Below are positions 16,212-25,118 of a DNA stretch of 64,000 nucleotides, in pieces. A program made the translations under genes and the position numbers. The stretch comes from Mycobacterium sp. 852013-50091_SCH5140682 (GTDB lineage: Bacteria > Actinomycetota > Actinomycetes > Mycobacteriales > Mycobacteriaceae): assembly GCF_001665685.1 (NCBI RefSeq), contig NZ_LZTB01000053.1:1-64000 (forward strand), given 5' to 3'. A model generated the notes under the pieces. It had not been told where the DNA came from and did not search any database. It saw only the letters and a list, made by a program, of their open reading frames with translations. Every line of letters begins with the position of its first letter. The stretch's first letter is position 1.

Positions 16212-16294
16212 GTCCTCAACAGACTATCGGTGGCCACCTGGCACAGGTGAATCCACGGCCCCGGCGCGCTCTGCTCGGCGTAAGTTTTCTCAGC

Positions 16295-17155
16295 GTGCAC
16301 GTGACCGCCCACCTCTACCTCGTGACTCGCGATCGCCTGCCCTTGCTGTGTTGCCTGGTGGCGTTCATCCTCACGTTCTTCGTGACCCGGACCGTGGTGC
16401 GTTACATCCGTCGGCACGCCAACAGCGACAAGCCGCCCAAGTGGTGGCAACCCCGCAACATCTCGGTTTCGCAGGGCGGCGGCATGCACATTCACCACAT
16501 GGTGATCGGAATCATCCTGGTGATGCTCTCGGGAATCACGATGGTGACGCTGTCGGTCAGCGGCGGGGTTCCCGAGTTCGCCGTGGCCTCGACGTTCTTC
16601 GGCATCGGTGCGGCGCTGGTGCTCGACGAGTTCGCGCTGGTGCTTCACCTGTCCGACGTGTACTGGGAGGAGGACGGCCGGACCTCGGTGGATGCGGTGT
16701 TCGCCGCGGTGGCCGTGGCGGGGCTGCTGATCCTGGGTTTCAATCCGCTGTCGTTTTTCGATATCAATATCTGGCGTGAGGATCAGACCGTGTTCGCCCG
16801 GGCGGTCGTGGTGGTGGTCGCGGTGATCACCCTGCTGCTCGCGGTCGTGGTGTTGCTCAAAGGCAAGGTGTGGACCGGATTGGTGGGTATGTTCATCACC
16901 CCGTTGTTGTTCGTCGGCGCCATCAGGCTGTCGCGGCCGCATGCGCCGTGGGCGCGGTGGCGGTACACCACCCGGCCCCGCAAGATGCGCCGCGCCCTGG
17001 AGCGTGAGCGCTGGTTGCGTCGTCCCGTGGTGCAGGCCAAGTTGTGGGTCCAGGACGCGATCGCCGGGACGCCGAAGTTTCCCGACGACGCTGCGGTCGA
17101 CAAGGAGCTGGATCGGGAGATCCACGCGGCGCCTGCGCCAGGGCAGGTGGCCTGA
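16295..17155 (+). CDS. Integral membrane protein, Rv2180c type
   Basis: A 286-residue membrane protein of unknown function. It has about six hydrophobic helices: CLVAFILTFFVTRTVV, MVIGIILVMLSGITMVTL, FFGIGAALVLDEFALVL, FAAVAVAGLLILGF, AVVVVVAVITLLLAVVVLL and LVGMFITPLLFVGAI. A His-rich GGGMHIHHMV opens the second helix and could bind metal; it is followed by an acidic VYWEEDGRTS loop. The C-terminus is a basic cytoplasmic tail. Start GTG at 16295 is a judgement; GTG at 16301 or the upstream ATG at 16160 are alternatives. The stop overlaps the RNase AS ATG (TGATG). Confidence 0.78.
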   Translation: MHVTAHLYLVTRDRLPLLCCLVAFILTFFVTRTVVRYIRRHANSDKPPKWWQPRNISVSQGGGMHIHHMVIGIILVMLSGITMVTLSVSGGVPEFAVASTFFGIGAALVLDEFALVLHLSDVYWEEDGRTSVDAVFAAVAVAGLLILGFNPLSFFDINIWREDQTVFARAVVVVVAVITLLLAVVVLLKGKVWTGLVGMFITPLLFVGAIRLSRPHAPWARWRYTTRPRKMRRALERERWLRRPVVQAKLWVQDAIAGTPKFPDDAAVDKELDREIHAAPAPGQVA

Positions 17156-17697
17156 TGCGGTACTTCTATGACACCGAGTTCATCGACGACGGCCGCACCA
17201 TCGACCTGATCTCGATCGGCGTGGTGGCCGAAGACGGGCGCGAGTATTACGCGATATCAACGGAATTCGATCCGGACCGGGCGGGCCGCTGGGTCCGTAA
17301 GCACGTGTTGCCCAAGTTGCCGTCGCCGTCGTCGAAGCTGTGGCGGTCCCGCCGCCAGATTCGCGAGGAGCTCGAGGAGTTCTTCGGCATCGACGGTGAC
17401 GAGCCGATCGAACTGTGGGCCTGGGTGGGTGCCTACGACCACGTGGTGTTGTGTCAGCTGTGGGGCCCGATGACCGAGCTGCCGCAGGCCATCCCACGGT
17501 TCACGCGGGAGCTGCGCCAGTTCTGGGAGGACCGCGGTTCGCCGCGGATGCCGCCGCGGTCGCGCGATGCGCACGACGCTCTCGTCGACGCGCGGCAGAA
17601 CCTGGAGCGGTTCCGCTTGATCAGCGGAACAGGTTCCGCGCCGCACGGTGACTCCGCTCAGGCCGCAGAAACAGGTGTTGACCGGCGGCTACCATGA
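17155..17697 (+). CDS. 3'-5' exoribonuclease RNase AS (DEDDh)
   Basis: RNase T-like exoribonuclease that removes A-rich 3' tails, known from M. tuberculosis Rv2179c as RNase AS. DTEFIDDG at residues 6-13 gives the first Asp and Glu metal ligands, WVGAYDHVVL the middle Asp, and RDAHDALVDA the final His and Asp of DEDDh. It has 180 residues versus 168 in M. tuberculosis; the extra residues are in the C-terminal tail. ATG at 17155 overlaps the preceding stop. The last bases contain the TACCAT hexamer that probably starts aroG transcription. Confidence 0.9.
   Translation: MRYFYDTEFIDDGRTIDLISIGVVAEDGREYYAISTEFDPDRAGRWVRKHVLPKLPSPSSKLWRSRRQIREELEEFFGIDGDEPIELWAWVGAYDHVVLCQLWGPMTELPQAIPRFTRELRQFWEDRGSPRMPPRSRDAHDALVDARQNLERFRLISGTGSAPHGDSAQAAETGVDRRLP
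17690..17695 (+). promoter_or_regulatory. Candidate -10 box for leaderless aroG
   Basis: TACCAT fits TANNNT and stands 6 bases before the aroG GTG at 17702, overlapping the RNase AS stop codon. No ribosome-binding site separates them. Confidence 0.45.
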
Positions 17698-17701
17698 ACG
17701 G

Positions 17702-19090
17702 GTGAACTGGACCGTCGACATTCCCATCGAGCAGCTGCCGCCGTTGCCCCCGTTGACCGACGAGCTGCGGCAGCGTCTGGACGCCGCCCTGGCCCGGCCG
17801 GCCGCACAGCAGCCCAACTGGGACGCCGATGCCGCCAAGGCCATGCGGACGGTTCTGGAGAGCGTCCCGCCGGTCACCGTGCCGTCGGAGATCGAGAAGC
17901 TCAAGGGTCAGCTCGCGGAGGTCGCGCTCGGCAAGGCGTTCCTGCTGCAGGGCGGCGACTGCGCCGAGACGTTCGTCGACAACACCGAGCCGCACATCAG
18001 GGCCAACATCCGCACGTTGTTGCAGATGGCCGTCGTGCTGACGTACGGCGCGAGCATGCCGGTGGTGAAGGTGGCCCGGATCGCCGGGCAGTACGCCAAG
18101 CCGCGTTCGACCGACATCGATGCGCTGGGCCTGGAGTCCTACCGTGGCGACATGGTCAACGGGTTCGCCCCCGACGCCGCGGTCCGCGCCCACGACCCGT
18201 CGCGGTTGGTGCGCGCCTACGCCAACGCCAGCGCCGCGATGAACATGGTGCGCGCGTTGACCTCGTCGGGCCTGGCCTCGCTGCACCTGGTGCACGACTG
18301 GAACCGGGAGTTCGTCCGGACCTCGCCCGCGGGAGCCCGGTACGAGGCGCTCGCCGGTGAGATCGACCGCGGGTTGCGGTTCATGTCGGCCTGCGGTGTG
18401 GCCGACCGCAACTTGCAGACCGCTGAGATCTTCGCCAGCCACGAGGCCCTCGTGCTGGATTACGAGCGTGCGATGCTGCGACTGTCCGACGAACTGGACG
18501 GCACGCCCCGGCTGTACAACCAGTCGGCGCATTACCTGTGGATCGGTGAGCGCACCCGTCAGCTCGACGGCGCGCACATCGCGTTCGCCGAGGTGGTCGC
18601 CAACCCGATCGGGGTGAAGCTGGGGCCGACGACGTCGCCGGAGCTCGCCGTCGAGTACGTCGAGCGGCTCGACCCGCACAACGAACCCGGCAGGCTGACG
18701 CTGGTGACCCGCATGGGCAACAACAAGGTGCGCGATCTGCTGCCTCCCATCATCGAGAAGGTGCAGGCCACCGGCCACCAAGTGGTCTGGCAGTGCGACC
18801 CGATGCACGGCAACACCCACGAGTCGTCGACCGGCTACAAGACTCGGCACTTCGACCGCATCGTCGACGAGGTGCAGGGCTTCTTCGAGGTGCACCACGC
18901 CCTCGGCACTCATCCGGGTGGCATCCACGTCGAGATCACCGGTGAGAACGTCACCGAGTGTCTCGGTGGGGCCCAGGACATTTCGGACTCGGATCTGGCC
19001 GGCCGCTACGAGACGGCGTGCGATCCGCGACTGAACACCCAGCAGAGCCTTGAGCTGGCGTTCCTCGTCGCGGAGATGTTGCGCGACTGA
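17702..19090 (+). CDS. aroG: Class II DAHP synthase
   Basis: First enzyme of the shikimate pathway: joins phosphoenolpyruvate and erythrose 4-phosphate. At 462 residues it has the same length as M. tuberculosis AroG (Rv2178c), a plant-like type II enzyme. The metal-binding Cys lies in QGGDCAETF, the substrate loop is RIAGQYAKPRS, and KLGPTTSPE, QCDPMHGNTHES and GGIHVEITGENVTEC provide the later active-site residues. GTG at 17702 gives VNWTVDIP and the family length. In M. tuberculosis this enzyme also partners chorismate mutase; no such gene is in the window. Convergent with pknL, 18 bp apart. Confidence 0.95.
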   Translation: MNWTVDIPIEQLPPLPPLTDELRQRLDAALARPAAQQPNWDADAAKAMRTVLESVPPVTVPSEIEKLKGQLAEVALGKAFLLQGGDCAETFVDNTEPHIRANIRTLLQMAVVLTYGASMPVVKVARIAGQYAKPRSTDIDALGLESYRGDMVNGFAPDAAVRAHDPSRLVRAYANASAAMNMVRALTSSGLASLHLVHDWNREFVRTSPAGARYEALAGEIDRGLRFMSACGVADRNLQTAEIFASHEALVLDYERAMLRLSDELDGTPRLYNQSAHYLWIGERTRQLDGAHIAFAEVVANPIGVKLGPTTSPELAVEYVERLDPHNEPGRLTLVTRMGNNKVRDLLPPIIEKVQATGHQVVWQCDPMHGNTHESSTGYKTRHFDRIVDEVQGFFEVHHALGTHPGGIHVEITGENVTECLGGAQDISDSDLAGRYETACDPRLNTQQSLELAFLVAEMLRD

Positions 19091-19108
19091 GGCATTCGGC
19101 CGCGGCGG

Positions 19109-20359
19109 TCAGATGAGCGCAGCGATGTTGCTGCCCAGCGTCCACGCCGCCGCGGCCACAAGCCCGGTGAACGTCAGCACTGCGATCACCCAGAACGCCA
19201 GGGCACGTTTGGCGCGCTGTTGCGCCCAGTAGAACTCACTCATCTCGATACCGGCGAATCGCGTTGCCGCAGCTGGATATTCGGGGTAGTCGCCCGAGTT
19301 GTCCGGGATCGGTGCCCAGTCCTGGTCGCGGGTCAGTTCGCGCGTGAGTTGCCGCGGTGGCACCGGCGGCTGCGCGGGTTGCGCCGGTTGCGGCGCGGGC
19401 GGTGACGTCATCTCGGCAGGCGGGGCCTGCCGGCTGTGGACCCTCGTCGCCGCCAGGTGCTGCGCAGAGTTGCGTGGTGCCGGGACCCGGAAGGCGGGCA
19501 GCCCGAGTTCCTCGACGATGTCGTGCAGGTCGTCGCTCATCTCGTCAGCATCGGCGTAGCGGTCCGCGGGGTCACGGGCCGTGGCCCGGCGTACCAGCGC
19601 GTCGAATTCCGGTGGCACACCGGCGATTACAGTGCTGGGTGGCCGTACGTCGTGGTCCATCCGCTGATAAGCGACGGAGAGCGCGGAGTCGCCGGTGAAC
19701 GGCGTCACGCCCGAGAGCAGTTCGTACGTCAGGATGCCCACCGCGTAGACGTCACTGCGGGGGTCGGCGTCCCCGGTGCTGACCTGTTCGGGCGACAGGT
19801 AAGCCGCCGTACCGAGAATCACGCTGGTGGACGTGATCTTGGCTTCGGCGACCGCGCGCACGAGCCCGAAATCGGCGATTTTCACGTCGCCGCCGTCGGA
19901 GATCAGCACGTTCTCCGGTTTGATGTCGCGGTGCACAAGGCCCGCTCGGTGCGCGACGGCGAGGCCGCCCAGCACGGGGGTCAGGACGGCGGCCACCGCG
20001 TGCGGCGGCATCGGGCCGCGCTCGGTCAGCAGCTCGCGCAGCGTGCCGCCCTCGATGAGCTCCATCACGAGAAACGGCGGTTGATGAGCAGCGCCTCCGC
20101 CGCCCTGGTCATAGACCGCAACCAGCCCGGGATGGCTCAGCCGGGCCACCGCGCGGGCCTCGCGCTGGAACCTTGCGAGAAAGTGGGCGTCGCCTGCGTA
20201 CCGCGAATCCATGACCTTGATGGCGACCGGACGGTCGAGTCGGGTGTCGAGCCCGCGATAGACCGTCGACATCCCACCGGTGGCGATCGGAGTCTGAACT
20301 TCATACCGCCGATCCAGCACGGTGCCGACGAGCGGGTCCGATTGCTGGTGCGCCTCCAC
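19109..20359 (-). CDS. pknL: Ser/Thr protein kinase PknL
   Basis: Membrane Ser/Thr kinase, about 416 residues, counterpart of Rv2176. Kinase motifs are complete: glycine loop IATGGMSTVYRG, AIKVMDS with the ATP Lys, VHRDIKPEN, DFG, an activation loop with several Thr/Ser (KITSTSVILGTAAYLSPEQ) and the later SDVYAVGILTYELL. A Pro-rich juxtamembrane linker leads to a single helix near the C-terminus (AFWVIAVLTFTGLVAAAAWTL), with almost no outer domain. GTG at 20359 matches the M. tuberculosis N-terminus; ATG at 20368 adds three residues. Divergent from the gene of its known substrate, Rv2175c. Confidence 0.93.
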   Translation of the reverse strand: MEAHQQSDPLVGTVLDRRYEVQTPIATGGMSTVYRGLDTRLDRPVAIKVMDSRYAGDAHFLARFQREARAVARLSHPGLVAVYDQGGGGAAHQPPFLVMELIEGGTLRELLTERGPMPPHAVAAVLTPVLGGLAVAHRAGLVHRDIKPENVLISDGGDVKIADFGLVRAVAEAKITSTSVILGTAAYLSPEQVSTGDADPRSDVYAVGILTYELLSGVTPFTGDSALSVAYQRMDHDVRPPSTVIAGVPPEFDALVRRATARDPADRYADADEMSDDLHDIVEELGLPAFRVPAPRNSAQHLAATRVHSRQAPPAEMTSPPAPQPAQPAQPPVPPRQLTRELTRDQDWAPIPDNSGDYPEYPAAATRFAGIEMSEFYWAQQRAKRALAFWVIAVLTFTGLVAAAAWTLGSNIAALI

Positions 20360-20391
20360 CGAACACATGTTACGAGCCGCCCGGGTAGTCC

Positions 20392-20397
20392 TAGAAT
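20392..20397 (+). promoter_or_regulatory. Candidate -10 box for the Rv2175c-like gene
   Basis: TAGAAT, a TANNNT match, lies 7 bases before the GTG at 20405. The short 45-bp gap to pknL leaves no room for a long leader, which supports a leaderless transcript. Confidence 0.5.
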
Positions 20398-20404
20398 CAG
20401 TGCG

Positions 20405-20809
20405 GTGAGCAGCATTCCGGCCGCCGATGACGTTCTGGATCCCGGCGAGGCCGTCTACGACCTTCCTACTGTCGCCGACATGCTCGGCATATCCGTCACC
20501 AAGGTGCACCAACAATTGCGTGAAGGTCACCTCATCGCGGTGCGCCGCGACGGGGTGCTCGTGGTGCCCAAGATCTTCTTCGATTCCTCAGGGCATGTGG
20601 TGAAGTCCCTGCCGGGATTGCTCGTGGTGCTCAATGACGGTGGCTATCGCAGCACCGAGATCGTGCGCTGGTTGTTCACGCCCGATGAGTCGCTGACCAT
20701 CAGCCGTGACGGCTCGACCGACCGGCAGGCCAACGCGCGCCCGGTCGACGCGCTGCATTCACACCAGGCCCGTGAGGTGGTCCGCCGGGCCCAGGCGATG
20801 GCGTACTGA
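20405..20809 (+). CDS. DNA-binding protein, Rv2175c type (PknL substrate)
   Basis: A 134-residue winged helix-turn-helix DNA-binding protein. In M. tuberculosis the divergent neighbour PknL phosphorylates it. The helix-turn-helix reads DLPTVADMLGISVTKVHQQL, followed by a beta wing (LIAVRRDGVLVVPKIFF) and a conserved C-terminus (ARPVDALHSHQAREVVRRAQ). From this GTG the protein starts VSSIPAADD and lacks the N-terminal tail that carries the phosphorylated Thr in M. tuberculosis. No start codon in frame supplies such a tail within the gap to pknL. Ends in an inverted repeat shared with mptA. Confidence 0.88.
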   Translation: MSSIPAADDVLDPGEAVYDLPTVADMLGISVTKVHQQLREGHLIAVRRDGVLVVPKIFFDSSGHVVKSLPGLLVVLNDGGYRSTEIVRWLFTPDESLTISRDGSTDRQANARPVDALHSHQAREVVRRAQAMAY

Positions 20810-20824
20810 CCCCGTTGCACTGCC

Positions 20825-20856
20825 AGCGCGCGTGTCGAGGGACAGACACGCGCGCT
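20825..20856. terminator. Hairpin between convergent genes
   Basis: A perfect 12-bp inverted repeat (AGCGCGCGTGTC and GACACGCGCGCT) around an 8-base loop sits in the 55-bp gap between the ends of the Rv2175c-like gene and mptA. No T-run follows, so it is a T-less hairpin that could stop transcription in both directions. Confidence 0.7.
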
Positions 20857-20864
20857 CGGCCAAA

Positions 20865-22400
20865 CTAGGCAGCGGCAGGTTCGGGTTCGTCGGCCGTTGC
20901 GGCGTCGGGTTCGGGCGCCCGGTACAGCGAATACCAGGCCACGGCAGCGCACGCCGTGGTGAGAAGCACGTGCGCCCATTGGTACATGCCGTGGGCGCCG
21001 TCGGGCTTCCACATCACCATGATCCAGGTCGAGAACCCGGCGACCGCCGCTATCGCGGGCCGGGTCTGGATCAACGCGGCGGCCACGGCCAGCGGCCAGG
21101 TGTAGTACCAGGGCAGTGCCGCGGGCACGAACAACACCACGACGACCATCGCCAGGGCGATACCGGTGAGGGCTTCGCGGTCGGTGTGCCGATACCGCCA
21201 CCACAGCAACGGCAACGCCACCACGATCACCACGATGCCGATGATCCGGGCGACCTCGAGCACCGCGTAGAAGTTGACCGGGAAGAGCAGGCCGCCAACG
21301 GCGTTGATGAGGTTGGATGCCGCGGTCGGAATGGTCAGCCAGTTGATGATCTTGACCGAGCCTGCCAGCGCGGTCAGCCAACCCAGCCCGACACCGGCCG
21401 CCAGTGACAACACGGCGAACACCGCGACGAAGATCAGCGCGGATGCCGCCGTGGCGATCGCGAACGCGCGTACCGGGCGTAGGTTGCGGCGTTCTTGCAG
21501 CTGCCGCATCCACACCCAGACCAGGAATGGAAGGGCAAGTCCGGCCGTGGCTTTCACAGCGACGGCGACTGCGATGAGGCTGACACCCCACACCGGGCGG
21601 CCCGCGAACGTCAGCGCGATCGCGGCCATCATCAGCCCGACCATCAGCATCTCGTTGTGCACGCCGCCCATCAGGTGAATGATCACCAGCGGGTTCAGTA
21701 CGCAGATCCACAGCGCCGCAGCACCGTTGGCTCCGACGTGGCGGGCGACGCGCGGCGACGCCCAGATCAGCAACACCAAACCGGGCAGCATGCACAGCCG
21801 CAACAACATGGTGCCCGAGACGATGTCGTTGCCGACCAGCATGGTGACGAACTTCGCGACGAGGATGAAGGCCGGCCCGTACGGCGCGGTGGTCGTGGTC
21901 CAGATCGGGCTGACGTCGTCCAACAAGGAGTTCGGGTTGTCCACCGGGCCAACCACATACGGGTCGAGCCCGTCACGCAGCAGGGCGCCCTGCGCCAGAT
22001 ACGAATAGGTATCCCGGCTGAACAGCGGCACGCTCAGCAGCAGCGGAGCCAGCCAGAATCCGGTGGTGGCCACCATGGTGTATTCGGTTGCGGTGCGGTC
22101 GATCACCCGTCGACCCAGCCACAGCCAGGCCATCAGCATCAAGGCAACGCCGACCCACAACAGCACCGACGAGAGCACCAGGCCGTGGCCGAACCGCAAC
22201 CAGGACAGGTGCAGTGACTCCAGCAGGGGATCGTGCAGCCGGGTACTGCCCGCGCCGAGCCCGCCGATGGTCAGCAGCACCGCGCCGAGGAAACCCAGCC
22301 TCGCTTGGGCCCCCTGCGGGGACATGGCGAACCCGACGAGGCGCGAAATATGGTGCATCAAACCGCTGTTCGAGGTCTGAGGGGCGGTCTGTGCGGTCAT
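20865..22400 (-). CDS. mptA: Alpha-(1->6) mannosyltransferase MptA
   Basis: Polytopic GT-C mannosyltransferase that extends the alpha-1,6 mannan backbone of lipomannan on the outer side of the membrane; counterpart of Rv2174, 511 residues. About a dozen hydrophobic helices are readable, with the extracytoplasmic loop SRDTYSYLAQGALLRDGLDPY carrying the acidic residues (split here by the first helix pair), and YGPAFILVAKFV after it. The C-terminal tail is Ala/Glu-rich and soluble. ATG at 22400 overlaps the idsA2 stop as ATGA, so prenyl-chain synthesis for the lipid donor and its use are co-translated. Confidence 0.92.
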   Translation of the reverse strand: MTAQTAPQTSNSGLMHHISRLVGFAMSPQGAQARLGFLGAVLLTIGGLGAGSTRLHDPLLESLHLSWLRFGHGLVLSSVLLWVGVALMLMAWLWLGRRVIDRTATEYTMVATTGFWLAPLLLSVPLFSRDTYSYLAQGALLRDGLDPYVVGPVDNPNSLLDDVSPIWTTTTAPYGPAFILVAKFVTMLVGNDIVSGTMLLRLCMLPGLVLLIWASPRVARHVGANGAAALWICVLNPLVIIHLMGGVHNEMLMVGLMMAAIALTFAGRPVWGVSLIAVAVAVKATAGLALPFLVWVWMRQLQERRNLRPVRAFAIATAASALIFVAVFAVLSLAAGVGLGWLTALAGSVKIINWLTIPTAASNLINAVGGLLFPVNFYAVLEVARIIGIVVIVVALPLLWWRYRHTDREALTGIALAMVVVVLFVPAALPWYYTWPLAVAAALIQTRPAIAAVAGFSTWIMVMWKPDGAHGMYQWAHVLLTTACAAVAWYSLYRAPEPDAATADEPEPAAA

Positions 22401-23485
22401 GCCGACCGGTTGGCGGCGAGCCGCGCGAGTTCGGCCAGGCCGGCCTTGGCCGGGGCGTGCACGGGGGCCGCGGTCAGCACCTCGAGCGCACGCCTGGTGA
22501 GCATCCCGATGTGCTCCTCAACGGCAGCCAGTGCTCCGACCGATTCGATGGCAAGGCGCAGCTCGCGGACCTGGACATCGGTCAAGTCGGTGCCGACGGC
22601 GGTGCGCAGCAGTTTGGCCGCGACGGGATCGGTCTTGTCGGCCAGCTCGAGCGCTTCGGCGAGCAGTACCGTGCGCTTGCCTGACCTCAGGTCGTCGCCG
22701 GAGGGTTTACCGGTCACCGCGGGGTCCCCGAACACGCCGAGCACATCGTCGCGCAGCTGGAACGCCACGCCGAGGTCATTGCCGATGCGGTGAAAGATCT
22801 CCTGCACATCGGGCCGGTCGGCGGCAGCGGCGGCGCCCAGTTGCAGGGGCCGGGCCACGGTGTAGGACGCCGTCTTGTAGGTGTTGACGTTCATCGCGGA
22901 GGCCACGGTTTCGGCGCCGCTGGATTCCGCGACGATGTCGAGATATTGGCCGCCGAGTACCTCGGTGCGGATGTGTGCCCACACCTGCTGGACGCGCAGC
23001 CGCGCGTCGGCGGGCAGCTCGGCAGTGGCCACGATGTCGTCGGCCCATGCCAGCGCGAGGTCGCCGAGCAGGATCGCGGCCGACAGGCCGAACTGTTCGG
23101 AGGATCCGCGCCAGTGCCGTTCGCGGTGCCGCTCGGTGAAGATGCGGTGCACGGTGGGTAGGCCGCGCCGGGTCGCCGAATCGTCGATCACGTCGTCGTG
23201 CACCAGCGCACACGCCTGCAGTAGTTCCAGGGCCGCGAAAAGACGCAGGACACCGGCGTCGGCCGGGGTGTCCGGGGTATCGGCGACGGCGCGCCAACCC
23301 CAATAGGCGAACGCGGGCCGCACCCGCTTGCCGCCGCGCAGCACGAATTCTTCGAGGGCCGCGGTCAGCTCCGCGTAATCGGTGCCGATGTAGGCGCAGT
23401 CCTGCCGGCGTTCGTGCAGGTACTCGCGCAACTGTTCGGTGACGGCGCCGGCCAACTCCGCAGCCGATGGTGCCGCTGCATCCAC
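22397..23485 (-). CDS. idsA2: Polyprenyl (geranylgeranyl) diphosphate synthase IdsA2
   Basis: Trans-prenyl transferase that builds isoprenoid diphosphates from IPP, 362 residues, counterpart of Rv2173. The first Asp-rich motif is LVHDDVIDDSATRRG and the second is LRDDVLGVFGD; GGKRVRP near residue 54 binds the substrate diphosphate. Residues at the positions before the first motif (LELLQACAL) are small or medium, so a C15-C20 product is plausible, though chain length cannot be fixed by eye. GTG start at 23485. Overlaps mptA by 4 nt, which suggests a link to polyprenyl-phosphate mannose donors. Confidence 0.9.
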   Translation of the reverse strand: MDAAAPSAAELAGAVTEQLREYLHERRQDCAYIGTDYAELTAALEEFVLRGGKRVRPAFAYWGWRAVADTPDTPADAGVLRLFAALELLQACALVHDDVIDDSATRRGLPTVHRIFTERHRERHWRGSSEQFGLSAAILLGDLALAWADDIVATAELPADARLRVQQVWAHIRTEVLGGQYLDIVAESSGAETVASAMNVNTYKTASYTVARPLQLGAAAAADRPDVQEIFHRIGNDLGVAFQLRDDVLGVFGDPAVTGKPSGDDLRSGKRTVLLAEALELADKTDPVAAKLLRTAVGTDLTDVQVRELRLAIESVGALAAVEEHIGMLTRRALEVLTAAPVHAPAKAGLAELARLAANRSA

Positions 23486-23575
23486 GCTCAGCGCCCTACC
23501 CCTTTCGTTGTGTGATCGCGCCCCCCGCGGTGCCTTCAGCGTAGAGCCTGCTGCGGTCTTTTCAGGAACGGTTCG

Positions 23576-24250
23576 TCAGTCGCGCGTGGTCACGGGCTCG
23601 CCTGGTTTGGGCGTGCGGTCCCGGCTCTGCCAGGCGAGCGCCCCGATGACACCGGCGACCACGAACGCGCCCACCGCGAGCCAGATGGCGGCGGTGGTGA
23701 ACGAGCGGGCGCTGGGATCGGTGTAGCGGGCCTGCGCGTTCATCGTGCTCACCACGCCCGGCCGCAGTTTCCACTCGACGATCGACGAGCTCACCCGCGA
23801 GCCGTTGGTGGAGGTGACCTCGCCGGGGAACGACACGGTCAGCAACACGTCGGCCTGCGGGTCGTTGAGCGTGGTGAGGTCGACGCGTCCTTCGAGGATG
23901 ACGAGCTCACCGGCGCGTCGCAGGGAGATGTCCACGCCCGCGGAATCGCGGTTCATCCCGGCCAGCTGCGGTAGTTCGGAGAAGCTGAGGTCGGAGAACA
24001 CCGCTTGCGAGCCCACGTAGTCGTCGCGGCTGTACGGGCTGACGGCGACCTTGGTGGCGAACGGCAGGTTGTTCAGCAGCTGCGGGCCCTTGTCGTTCGC
24101 GTCACGGGGTTTGGCAGCGGCGATGATCTGGCCCGAAACGCGGTCGTCGGGCGAGACCGTCAGCGACGTGCGCACGCGGACGCAACCCACCGCCATCGGC
24201 AACACCAGCAACACCAAGATCAGCAGTGCCGGTAGTCGGTTCTTGCGCAC
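23576..24250 (-). CDS. lppM: Lipoprotein LppM
   Basis: A 224-residue lipoprotein, counterpart of Rv2171 (227 residues), linked in M. tuberculosis to phagosome manipulation. The N-terminus VRKNRLPALLILVLLVLPMAVGC is a lipoprotein signal peptide split by its lipobox, with Cys as the lipid-modified residue. A beta-rich LppM domain follows (SLTVSPDDRVSGQIIAA). One helix near the C-terminus (AAIWLAVGAFVVAGVIGALAW) may anchor it in the membrane. GTG 24250 is chosen because it places the signal peptide at the start; a longer frame upstream encodes only low-complexity Arg/Cys sequence. Confidence 0.85.
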   Translation of the reverse strand: MRKNRLPALLILVLLVLPMAVGCVRVRTSLTVSPDDRVSGQIIAAAKPRDANDKGPQLLNNLPFATKVAVSPYSRDDYVGSQAVFSDLSFSELPQLAGMNRDSAGVDISLRRAGELVILEGRVDLTTLNDPQADVLLTVSFPGEVTSTNGSRVSSSIVEWKLRPGVVSTMNAQARYTDPSARSFTTAAIWLAVGAFVVAGVIGALAWQSRDRTPKPGEPVTTRD

Positions 24251-24278
24251 CTGGTCATCGTGCCAGATGGGGCGAGGA

Positions 24279-24881
24279 TCACAGCGGCAGGGCGCGGCCG
24301 AGGATGGCGAAGGCACGTGGGTCTCCGGCGAAGTGGTAACCGCGGATGACGTCGGTGAATCCCAATCGGCGGTACAACCGCCACGCGCGGTTGGCCTCCC
24401 CGTTGATCTCCGGCGTCGACAACAACACGTGGGATTCTCCGCGCCCGGCGAGCAGGCGCCTGGTGAGGGCTTCGCCGAGCCCACGGCCCTGGGCGCGGGG
24501 CTCGATGTGCAGTTCGGTGAGCTCGAAATAGCTGCTCATCAGCTCGGCGATGTGTGCAGGGTCGGCGCCGACCTGACGCAGGCCTGCCACCACCTGCTGC
24601 TGCCACCACTGGTCGGGCGCGCCGCAGTAGCCGTAGGCGATGCCCAGCAGTGGGGCAGTGGCCAGTTCGTCGGTGCTGGGCGTGACGTCGGGCCCGAGCG
24701 CTGAATCGTCGACCTCGACGGCTGCCACGCCCTTCCATCCGAGCCGTCGGGTGTGTTCGAGCCACAGCGACGCGCGCTGCTCCTCGGTGCCGCGGGGGTA
24801 TCGCATGGCGTCGACGTATACGCGCAGCGCATCGGGAAGCCGGCGCTGCATGTCGTCCGGCGACAGATCGATGAGATACAT
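24279..24881 (-). CDS. GNAT family acetyltransferase, Rv2170 type
   Basis: GCN5-related N-acetyltransferase, 200 residues, counterpart of Rv2170, for which acetylation of isocitrate lyase has been reported. The acetyl-CoA loop is in ELHIEPRAQGRGLGEALTRR (the Q/R-x-x-G-x-G/A pattern), followed by VLLSTPEINGEANRAWRLYR and RLGFTDVIRGYHFAG typical of GNAT beta5-beta7. The N-terminal third is an extra helical part with a WWQQQ segment. ATG at 24881 (MYLIDLSPDD) is chosen; GGGAGG lies rather far upstream (about 14 nt). It is 28 bp before lppM on the same strand, so likely co-transcribed. Confidence 0.83.
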   Translation of the reverse strand: MYLIDLSPDDMQRRLPDALRVYVDAMRYPRGTEEQRASLWLEHTRRLGWKGVAAVEVDDSALGPDVTPSTDELATAPLLGIAYGYCGAPDQWWQQQVVAGLRQVGADPAHIAELMSSYFELTELHIEPRAQGRGLGEALTRRLLAGRGESHVLLSTPEINGEANRAWRLYRRLGFTDVIRGYHFAGDPRAFAILGRALPL

Positions 24882-25118
24882 CGCCAATTCGGTAGCCTCC
24901 CGGCGGCTGTCGTTACGTCGATTATCGAAGTCATTATCCGGGCGGCGAGGTGCCCGGTCCCCGGTGTGCCCAACGACATACAATCGACGGCGAACTAGGT
25001 GGTACGGCTCGGATCGACCTCGTATCATCATTGTTAGGTGTCCGTGATGAACGGGCATCGAAGAATTTGGACAGACTACTTCGGACAATGCGACGGCGGC
25101 GTCGGCAAGGAGGGACGA

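Noticed and set aside
16160..16294. Upstream ATG start for the membrane protein at 16295
   Set aside because: It would run through the divergent promoter region and overlap the start of mptC, adding a polar Ser/Pro/Arg segment without family support.
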